Source: Echinarachnius parma
Taxonomy: Eukaryota; Echinodermata; Echinoidea; Clypeasteroida; Echinarachniidae
Assembly: GCA_037951105.1 (NCBI GenBank)
Contig: JBAMJV010002087.1
Coordinates: 124,001-188,000 of the forward strand
Length of the DNA: 64,000 nt
Direction: 5' to 3'
Shown: positions 56,856 to 64,000 of the stretch, piece after piece
Numbering within the stretch: the stretch's first letter is position 1
Layout of the letters: the number at the start of each line of letters is the position of its first letter
Position numbers and translations under genes: made by a program
The notes under the pieces: model-generated
Database searches by the model: none
Told to the model about the DNA's origin: nothing
Seen by the model: only the letters and a program-made list of their open reading frames with translations

Positions 56856-58556
56856 TTATCTTCGTCGCACGATCAAAATCGAACCTCCGGGGTCGTGAAG
56901 TCTCTGCGGTAAGAGCGCTCGTTGGAAGATTTGATTCTCGGTTACCAGCTCTATTGAAGGAGCTGGAGATTGTCCTCCGAAATCGGCTGCTTCGAAGTCG
57001 TGGTCGAAGCTGGGTTCTCTGTCGTTTCGTTGGTCTTTGTGAACGCTGGTGTCGTCGTCGTCGCGCTTTTCATCGTGTTTCCGCGAATTGTCGTGATCGC
57101 GCTGGTCATCGTGTTTCCGCGAATTGTCGTGATCGCGCTGGTCATCGTGTGGTCGCGAGTTACCGTGATCGCGCTTGTCATCGCGTGGTCGCGACTGGTA
57201 GTCGTCATCAGCGCGCTCTTGTGGCCGCAAGTCGTAGTCCTTATCACGCTTGTCACCGTGTCGGCGCGAGTTTTCGTCGTTACGCTCGTCGTTTGCGCTG
57301 TCCGGCTCACACGGTGGTAAAGGCTCGATCTCCATCGCGACAGATCGAGGCGCGTTCTCCGTCGTGGCAATTTGAGGCACGTTCGTCGTCGCTGTCGTCA
57401 GTTTATCTGGCTCTCGTTCATTATTGCTACGAGCAAGTTCGGTGCTCGTGTCGCTCGTCGTCATCCATTTCATGGGCTTCGGTGCGCTGTGGTCGCTGGC
57501 TGGCGCGTCGTGGCGCATCTTGTTGTCATCTCCGATGCTGGCAGTGTCGTCATCGGCTGCGCTGTCGTAGTCAGGCTCTTTGCTGTGGGCGATGTCACCT
57601 TCGAGATCAGCATGGTCTCTGCCGTGGTCGACATCCGCCTCGTGGTAGCATTCATTGTCTGGGCCGTAATCATCATCTGTAACTGGGTCGTGTTCGTGAT
57701 CGAGGTGTGTGCCTGTCGCGATGCACATGTCGCAGGCGAGTGTCGATGCATCATCATCGTGATCATCATCGGTTGGCTTGTCATGGTCATCGTCGACCAT
57801 GGCATTGTTCGATTCGCTTCGGGGCTCGGACTCACTGTCGTGACCGCCATCAGGGTCGACTGGGGCATCTGATTGCCCTGCTTGATCAACTTCGTCGTCA
57901 TGATCGTTTTTCGGGTCGCCATCGTGTTCAATGTTTTGCTTGTTTGCCGCATCTTGCTCGTTATCGGGCTCATGTTCAATTGCATCTGTGTTGCCCTGCT
58001 CGTTGAGGGATTCTGGCTCGTTATCAAACTCGTGTTCATGATCTGCGTCGTAGTCCAGATCATCGTCATCGACAGCTCGTGTCGGGAACGCGGCGTCGTT
58101 GACAGCGCGTGTCGGGGACGGCCGGGTCTCTGTATCGACAGCTCGTGTCGGGATCGTCGGCTGACTCGCTGTGTTTTCCTTTTCCTCCTCCTGAATGTCG
58201 GCAGCTCGTGCCGATGTCGCTACTGTCCTCGAAGCGTACCAGGCCGGGACATAATGAACTTCGTCGTACTCTTCTTTGGCAGCCGGTGCCGTGCTGAAGT
58301 ACTCAGTCAGTGCTGCTAGGGTAACATCGTACGCTGTCTGGTCGCCTACCGGGGCGTGAATGGTCAAAGTCTCATACACATCTTGGACATCATTACCGGC
58401 AATGTACAGCAGAAGGGCTCTCTTCTGTGTGGGCCGCGTAATGCCAGTCGCACTCATGTAGTGGGAAAACTGACTCATCCATGTCGTCCAGGCTTTCGAA
58501 GCCCTGGACGATGACTGTACGGGGAAAGGTGGGGGTACTTCGATACGCTGGGCCAT
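56856..58556 (-). CDS. Gag-like protein with Asp/His-rich repeat tail
   Basis: The frame is open from 58577, but that codon is GTG; the first ATG (58554-58556) has a perfect GCCATGG context, giving 566 residues. Residues 1-110 (MAQRIEVPPPFPVQ, then SRASKAWTTWMSQFSHYMSA, KRALLLYIAGNDVQDVYETL) resemble the N-terminal capsid-like helices of Gypsy-type Gag ('W..W...F..Y..A.G......KRALLL...G..V..I..TL'). The remainder is low-complexity and very acidic, rich in Asp, His, Glu and Asn, with 12-residue repeats of the type RDHDNSRKHDDQ near the end. No CCHC zinc knuckle is seen, though CDMCIATGTHLDHEH has four possible metal ligands. It is far more GC-rich than its surroundings. Opposite-strand frames are shadows. 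Confidence 0.8.
   Translation of the reverse strand: MAQRIEVPPPFPVQSSSRASKAWTTWMSQFSHYMSATGITRPTQKRALLLYIAGNDVQDVYETLTIHAPVGDQTAYDVTLAALTEYFSTAPAAKEEYDEVHYVPAWYASRTVATSARAADIQEEEKENTASQPTIPTRAVDTETRPSPTRAVNDAAFPTRAVDDDDLDYDADHEHEFDNEPESLNEQGNTDAIEHEPDNEQDAANKQNIEHDGDPKNDHDDEVDQAGQSDAPVDPDGGHDSESEPRSESNNAMVDDDHDKPTDDDHDDDASTLACDMCIATGTHLDHEHDPVTDDDYGPDNECYHEADVDHGRDHADLEGDIAHSKEPDYDSAADDDTASIGDDNKMRHDAPASDHSAPKPMKWMTTSDTSTELARSNNEREPDKLTTATTNVPQIATTENAPRSVAMEIEPLPPCEPDSANDERNDENSRRHGDKRDKDYDLRPQERADDDYQSRPRDDKRDHGNSRPHDDQRDHDNSRKHDDQRDHDNSRKHDEKRDDDDTSVHKDQRNDREPSFDHDFEAADFGGQSPAPSIELVTENQIFQRALLPQRLHDPGGSILIVRRR
57075..57200. repeat. 36-bp coding repeat in the Gag-like ORF
   Basis: 'tttccgcgaattgtcgtgatc' type units (split) repeat with a 36-bp period at about 57089, 57125 and 57161, with weaker neighbours. 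They encode the RDHDNSRKHDDQ-like motif on the minus strand. Confidence 0.85.
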
Positions 58557-58582
58557 GGCTGCCGCTGGTTCGATCACTTATA

Positions 58583-58593
58583 CCTCGTCGCCA
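58583..58593 (-). other. Primer-binding site
   Basis: On the minus strand TGGCGACGAGG follows the 5' LTR by one base. TGG matches the CCA tail of a tRNA; the tRNA would end CCTCGTCGCCA. Which tRNA this is cannot be told from the window. Confidence 0.8.
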
Positions 58594-58594
58594 C

Positions 58595-58923
58595 TTTTGT
58601 GTATTGAGAGGGAATGAAAACACAGGACTTGCTCGCTTGGAGTCTGAATGGCAAGTGCCTTTATTCTTCATATCTCACACTAGCTACGTAAACATTATCA
58701 TACAGAGAAAGGGGTGACTTATGAGGGTTCGCTAATGGGGGTGAAGATGACCATGATGGTGATGGGGTTGGTGACAGATTGTAAACATGCTGGTTGGAGG
58801 ATAGGGCAATAGGTGAATGACTTGGATGGAGGATACAATGGTTCATGGACATTTAAAGGAGCATTATATACATCGGTATGGTAAATAACATACTACACAA
58901 TATTCATATTTACAAACACAATA
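58595..58923 (-). repeat. 5' LTR of the retrotransposon
   Basis: It has the same 329 bases as 55611-55939, as far as I can read. TATATA at 58865-58870 would drive minus-strand transcription into the Gag-like ORF. Confidence 0.9.
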
Positions 58924-58990
58924 AGTGTCCATCGCTCTCTGATCAAACCTGGTCAAATGTTCATCCAGGCTTACCCCAAGACCACTGTAG
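58924..58990 (+). pseudogene. Fifth exon-tail copy, right half
   Basis: 'agtgtccatcgctctctgatc', 'aacctggtcaaatgttcatcc', 'aagaccactgtaggtaaaac' resume exactly where 55610 stopped, counting the repeated AGTGT once. This proves the insertion and gives the empty-site sequence. Confidence 0.88.
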
Positions 58991-59044
58991 GTAAAACAAT
59001 GGAAATGTATTGGCCAACATGGAGATGGTGCTTGACTTTGCTAA

Positions 59045-59229
59045 TACAGTCAAACCCGTGTATACATATAGTTACCACCAAAGGGAATACAAAAAGAGGC
59101 CACTGTAAACAGGTGACCTCTATAGAGAGGTTCCATCACATTGTTTTCCTCTTCAGGGGATTGATTTTGATGGCCTCTAAATGGAAGTTGTGCTATAGAC
59201 AGGTGGCCTCTAAGACTTGTTTGACTGTA
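59045..59229. mobile_element. TACAGTCAAACC-ended mini-element
   Basis: TACAGTCAAACCCG at the left and CTTGTTTGACTGTA at the right are inverted ends bounded by TA; length 185 bp. The inside repeats 'aggtggcctcta' in both orientations. Relatives: 1095-1251 and 41983. No transposase. Confidence 0.8.
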
Positions 59230-59765
59230 TACACTAGAACTGCTGAGAAAAATATTCTGAGTTTGAAGTTTGAAATCTAATAATCTGCACAGTATGATGA
59301 GTGTCAATATTCACAATTTGACTTAAATTGTTAACATTGATGTTGAGACTGGAGGTGGTAGACGTGCGATAGAGTTGTCTGGGTATGTCCACCCTCCCCC
59401 TCTCCCGGATGTAGAGGTACAACCACCTGTACGCGTTTTTAACTTTCTTCCTACAAATTGAACTTTCTTCAAGACTACTACACATAGAAAAATATGTCAA
59501 GAACACCGTTAGTAAACTTCTGCTGGCGAGATTTAATTCCTGGAGAATTGGAAGTGAGACTGACGGGTGTTAGACATGTGACACTCAAGTTCAGGGATGT
59601 CCTCCCAGATAGTTTAAGAGCACCACCTGTCTGGTTCCTTCTGAGGATATTTTATAACAATACCGGTATCATTCTGAATCTTGAATGTTTCAGCAGGTGC
59701 ATCCAGACACAAACGTGTGTCATGAAGGACACATGTCAGTAACCTCCTGGGAGAGGTTAATGCAG

Positions 59766-59854
59766 TTAACCCATTCCCTACTAGATTTGGCAATTCCCAC
59801 CGAGGTAATGTAATACTGTACAGGGTCCACCAGGTTCCCACTGGCAATGGGTTA
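59766..59854. mobile_element. 80-bp TTAA mini-element, diverged inverted copy
   Basis: TTAACCCATTCCCTACTAG to 'ggttcccactggcaatgggtta' (two words), with 'gtacagggtccaccagg' inside. A half copy follows at about 59875-59940 ('accactagatttgagaattt'). Confidence 0.7.
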
Positions 59855-59994
59855 TACACTGTACTTGTTTACCACTAGATTTGAGAATTTCCATTGCGTT
59901 AATACCGTTCCAACCCTGTTCCAGAAGGCAGTGCATGGGTTAAAAAAACAACAACTGAGAGTATCTCTATTGAGACTTTAAAGGTGGTTCAGAT

Positions 59995-60115
59995 GCATAA
60001 ATCAGACAAGCGTTGCCATCTTGCAAATGCCTTGTGCACGATGCGAAATACACACTGGCCCATTGTAATGTAGTGCGAACAAACCAGCCCGGTTACGAAT
60101 GTGTTAACTGCGGTG
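59995..60115. repeat. Dispersed repeat 'gccatcttgcaaatgccttg'
   Basis: Inverted relative of 33318-33445 and 43365-43480, sharing 'gccatcttg', 'ccttgtgcac', 'gtgcgaacaaacc'. Three copies in one window make it a family; the class is unknown. Confidence 0.55.
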
Positions 60116-61344
60116 TAGCAATACGAAGAGCGCCCTCTACTTCTCCATGCGTGACATACTTTAAATGTTGTGTGCCCTACCTTGTGGCCTTTGTGTCCTT
60201 CAGCAAGACTTTTTTCACTCATTTGCTGCTCAATACCCTGGTATTTACATGTAAATGGGGATGTACTGATGTGTGCGCCTACAACTCTGTGAGTGAGAGA
60301 ATGAAATGTTCCCAAGGGAATAGAAAGTGCACTTGTTTTTACTGGAATGATAATGGTGTTACAAATGTTTTATATTTAGATTAGATGTGCCAATATAACT
60401 TTAATTATCATACAAACAAGTACTTATCTTGTATATTGTCATAGAACCAGGATCTGTCCTAGATACATGTATATCCTTGGGTTTTCTCGACTTTTTATAC
60501 ATTCTGGCACCTCATCAAGTCTTCAAAATTAGGCTGGTCTAAAAAATACTCATACTGGGAACTATGGACAATACATGTTACAACAAAATCAAATTCATAG
60601 TCTTCAATGGGTTAAATTAATACATTTATTTATTTTCAAAGCATATTAACAGCTCATATGTGAACCCAAAGTCATATGTATGATTGTTAACTATGGATTT
60701 ATAAACTAGAGCATAGACACAAAGAAAGCATCGAGCATTTACAGCCATTTTGCTCAAAAGGATATATTCCTCAATTGATTTGTGTAATATTTCTAAAGAG
60801 ATACAGAGATAATGTTTCCTGAAGAAAAACAAAATTAAAATTGAGGTCAGTTTGGAAAGATACTATTGATGGTCAGTGATGAAGGTCAACAAACTTTGAC
60901 AGCTGGATGGTCATCTATGTAGGGTAAAAAATACCCAGGATAATTTTTGTTTACAAAATTTTGCAAAATATTGTAGAAAAATAACTATTAAAGAAATGCA
61001 ATTGGGAAATATATAAAGATATATAATTATGGATATTTAGGGCAGAATAGATGTACTCATTGTCAATTTCACACTTGGTCAATCAATCAAAATTTTGTAT
61101 TGCTGCTATGTATCAGGAATAGTAATAATAAAAGTTGCGCTTTCCAGGGTTGGACTTGTTTAAAAACTCCCAATGGTGATGAAATGTTCTTTATTTATAA
61201 TAAAAAATGGCCTGGAATGTTTGATGATACCATGATAACCATCATGTCTTTTAATAACATACATGTCTTAAACAAAAGAAACCTTGAGAATTGAGATGGT
61301 ATCATTTGGAAAGTTTGGTCAAGTTTCAAACTGGAGAAACTTAC

Positions 61345-61770
61345 ATTTAGATAACAGGCACTCATCAACAGGAGATAATATGTAATTGCAATGACAAAAT
61401 AGGAGATACAGTAATGTAAGATGTAGACCAAAACCAATGCCAAACAACAGTTCAGTTCAATGATAAAGGAACTGATTTATTCTCAAGTTTTGTTATGTTT
61501 GTATCATAAAACTTATCTGAAATCATGTTTTAAGTTTCCCCCTATCATGAATCACAATTTGTTTATTTCCAAATTTGAGATACTGGTATATGTACATGTA
61601 CCTGTAAAACTATCAGGCACTCATCAGCATGAGATAATCTGTAATTGCAATGACAAATAGAAGATAATATATAAAGCTTTACTCTAAAACTAAGGCCAAA
61701 CAGCAGTCCAGTACAATGATAAAGGAACTGATTTATTCTCAAGTTTTGGTATGTTTGTCGAGATTTGGAG
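61345..61770. repeat. Two-copy tandem duplication, about 265 bp
   Basis: 'caggcactcatcaacaggag'/'caggcactcatcagcatgag', 'tgtaattgcaatgacaaa' and 'aatgataaaggaactgattt', 'attctcaagtttt' occur at 61349 and 61615, and at 61459 and 61715, in the same order. Confidence 0.88.
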
Positions 61771-63159
61771 ATTTGGACAAACTTTGTCCAAATCTCATGT
61801 TTGATGTTTACCTTCATGATTCATGATTTCTTACCGACTTGATCATGTGAACAAGAATGCTTCCATCAAAGTGGTGTGGTGAAACTGGGAATGTTATGTT
61901 CATGTTTTTGTCAACAAAGGAGACTGTATCTCTTGAACTTAAGGTCGCATCTATAACAAACATAATTAAATGTCAGATAAGTAAAAGTGCATTCAAGTTG
62001 ATGATACATGTAAGTCTAGAACCTTGTTGGAGGTGGTGATGGAAATATATACAAAAGTAGATATGCTTTACGTTGTATTATGAAGGTTCACATATTTACA
62101 TTCAAACAACTCTTAGAAAATTGGTAATGATGCAAAATACTGCTGAAAACTGTTTATCTACTAAAATAACGCCTGTGTAATCAAATGAGAGCCAATATGG
62201 GGCCTAAATTTTTGATCCTAGTAGAGGCAAAGTTACATTTGTTAGAGTACAAAATGCACTACCACTAGGTTATTTAAATTGTCAAACATTGCAATGTTTA
62301 TCAGTTGGTTAAGTGCAGTTTTCAAAAAAAAAAAAAAATATCTGTAGAAATGAGTCATTGAAATTTTCTGAGAAATATCAGGGGGATAACTAAAAACATC
62401 AGATGAAAACTGGGCCAAAGGTAAGCTTTTATTTCTATGACTCTTCCATTAAATTTATAAAAAACATGTTCATGTTTGTCTGATTATAGTTGACAGAGCA
62501 CGTCCCTCATGAGCTTTCCTCTTATTTCTTGTCATCTTCAACATGACAGATTCTTTGTTATAAATTTATTAAAGGCAACTTTAATACTGAATGGAATATA
62601 AGCTACTTCAATCGACAGTAAACCAGCCCTCACTTCATACATTCCAGAATGCGCTTGCTAAGGACCCTTCTGTCCTTAGGGGCTAACCACTCTCTCGGAC
62701 CCACCTCCAGTTAAAACTCCTATGGAGTATTTTGGAGGATTAAACTACCAAGTACCAAGTACTTTCCAGATAAAAGCAGTGAATTAATAAATTTAACATG
62801 TGACATGTTCATGTTAATCTTATTTGACACTGGTCATGTAAAATGTACCTTGTCTTTTAGTTTCTGCCAGGGAGTTAAATTGTAGGTGGCACTTTTTAAA
62901 CGATTGTTTGGTTTCTAGTCATTTTCTAACATCGCATATAATTTGATGTTATATAAATACTGTCACCTCCAAGTAGTGAAGAACCCTCCAAGGATTGCAG
63001 ACCTTTGAAGAATTCCGCTCCCTAAGTGTTCCGTGAAGAGGTGCAGAAATGCACCCCTTGGCAGGCTGTTTGAGGCCCAAGCACGAGTTTTCAACACCAG
63101 TTACCCCCCAGAAACGATGGAATGGCACAATTGATCTAGAATTACATGTACTTGTGAAT

Positions 63160-63335
63160 TCAGGGTGGGGTTGGGGGTGAGATGGTAGGAATGATAAAGG
63201 TTTTAAAGCAGACACTGACTGTAACTGCATTTATCACAGTGATAACTGTTGTCAAGCAAGGGTAGGGGTTGAGGTAAGATGGTTGGAAGTTGAAACCATA
63301 ACAGTATTGAAGCAGATATAATTATAAATGATTTG
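63160..63335. repeat. Two-copy tandem duplication, about 100 bp
   Basis: 'gggt(t)ggggt.gaggt.agatggt.ggaa' followed by 'aaagcaga'/'gaagcagata' appears at about 63166 and 63262. Weakly conserved. Confidence 0.55.
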
Positions 63336-64000
63336 CATTTAGGTAAACACTATTTTGTTTGAGCGCTGGCTGTTTATAAATGCAAATAAAAAATGCCTTA
63401 GTAGGAATGGAAAAACTTTACTTTAATGGTTACAACCATTAGATTAGTAGATTTCATTAAATCAATAATTCTGTATAGGTAAGTTGCCTGGCTCTGCAAC
63501 TGCTTTTCTTGTTTTCCTGAAAATGCTGGACAAATTCTGACTTCACCTACCATATCTCATGCAATCATGCAATTGCACTATTTATGCAAACATCTGATTT
63601 TATCAGTCCTACTCCGAGGGGCCTAGAGGACTGAAGATGGGCTTTTCAAGACACTTTTTTGTTATAAAACTGTCATTTACAATTTTTGTTGGATGTAAAG
63701 ATAACAATACATTCAGGGAGATACATGTTTAGGTTTCGGGTCTAGCTGTTAAAACTGCAGCGTGGAAAAGGAGAGATGGTTCATGTACCTTTCAAAAACA
63801 AATTATAGGATTTAGGTAGTCCATCTTTTCTTGGAAGATGAAGAGCTTGAGATCCCCAAAAGGTTTTGCACGTAATCTCAGCCCAGCAGGGGAAATAAAT
63901 AATGTAGAAAAGAAGATGGATCTAGGCAAGCTCAATAATTGCCATATGTGACCGGTTATAGCAAAACCCTGCACTTGTCGGTAAAAATCAAAATGTAGAT

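Larger units (their letters stand above)
55606..58928 (-). mobile_element. Compact LTR retrotransposon, gag-only, with apparently identical LTRs
   Basis: The body is 55611-58923 (3,313 bp), minus strand. LTRs of 329 bp at 55611-55939 and 58595-58923 look identical by eye. AGTGT flanks both sides (55606-55610, 58924-58928), a 5-bp target duplication. On the minus strand the order is 5' LTR, PBS (58583-58593), Gag-like ORF (56856-58556), about 900 bp non-coding with (GA)n, polypurine tract (55940-55953), 3' LTR. There is no protease, reverse transcriptase, RNase H or integrase. All signals needed in cis are intact, so it can be read as a non-autonomous element served by a related full element elsewhere. 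Identical LTRs mean a recent insertion. Confidence 0.93.
58991..64000. other. KLHL8-like intron 3 and beyond (no kelch exon found)
   Basis: The listed mini-elements and tandem repeats lie here. I searched both strands for GG....Y..W kelch patterns and found none. AT-rich unique DNA dominates. Confidence 0.5.

Noticed and set aside
56789-58319. Plus-strand Arg/Val-rich frames (297 and 166 codons) opposite the Gag-like ORF
   Set aside because: Shadows of a GC-rich, repeat-containing coding strand. The minus-strand ORF has a Kozak start right after the PBS and Gag-like content; these do not.

Overview
This is eukaryotic nuclear DNA from an animal: spliced genes with GT-AG introns, about 35-40% GC by eye, no operons and very many small mobile elements. 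The two genes and the repeat style (poly-G/poly-C tracts, many hairpin mini-transposons, a Helitron-like element with internal tandem repeats) suggest a marine invertebrate deuterostome. An echinoderm is my best guess, but this is inference.

Layout. (1) 1-9040, plus strand: the last six coding exons (5851-9040) of a RhoGAP-START gene of the DLC1/STARD13/STARD8 family. 1-5850 is its upstream intron, and the 3' UTR probably runs to about 11.4-11.6 kb. (2) About 11.6-25.7 kb: intergenic, AT-rich DNA with hAT-like and other small elements, a 5'-truncated LINE fragment (22.4-23.2 kb, minus strand) and many poly-G/C tracts. (3) 25728 to the window end, plus strand: a KLHL8-type BTB-BACK-kelch gene. 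A probable first coding exon is at 25728-25861, the BTB/BACK exon at 49550-50321 and the BACK-end exon at 54749-54959. The kelch propeller is not in the window. Its large first intron (about 23.7 kb) carries a 3.6-kb hAT-type element with a perfect 8-bp target duplication (28415-32021), a Helitron-like element (40.2-40.9 kb) and several hairpin element families.

(4) 55611-58923: a compact LTR retrotransposon on the minus strand, with apparently identical 329-bp LTRs, a 5-bp target duplication, a primer-binding site and a polypurine tract. It has only a Gag-like reading frame with a long acidic Asp/His-rich repeat tail and no pol. It landed inside a degenerate copy of a KLHL8 exon.

The most striking theme is local tandem re-duplication of exon-plus-intron segments with a period of about 140-210 bp. 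The RhoGAP exon has two decayed copies in front of it. The tail of the START exon has several copies behind it, and these grade into a 66-bp minisatellite in the 3' UTR. The second KLHL8 exon seen has four decayed partial copies behind it. Similar two- to four-copy blocks occur at many non-coding places in the window.

The two genes are unrelated in function: RhoGAP/START acts in small-GTPase and lipid signalling, KLHL8 as a CUL3 ubiquitin-ligase adaptor. Nothing suggests they work together.
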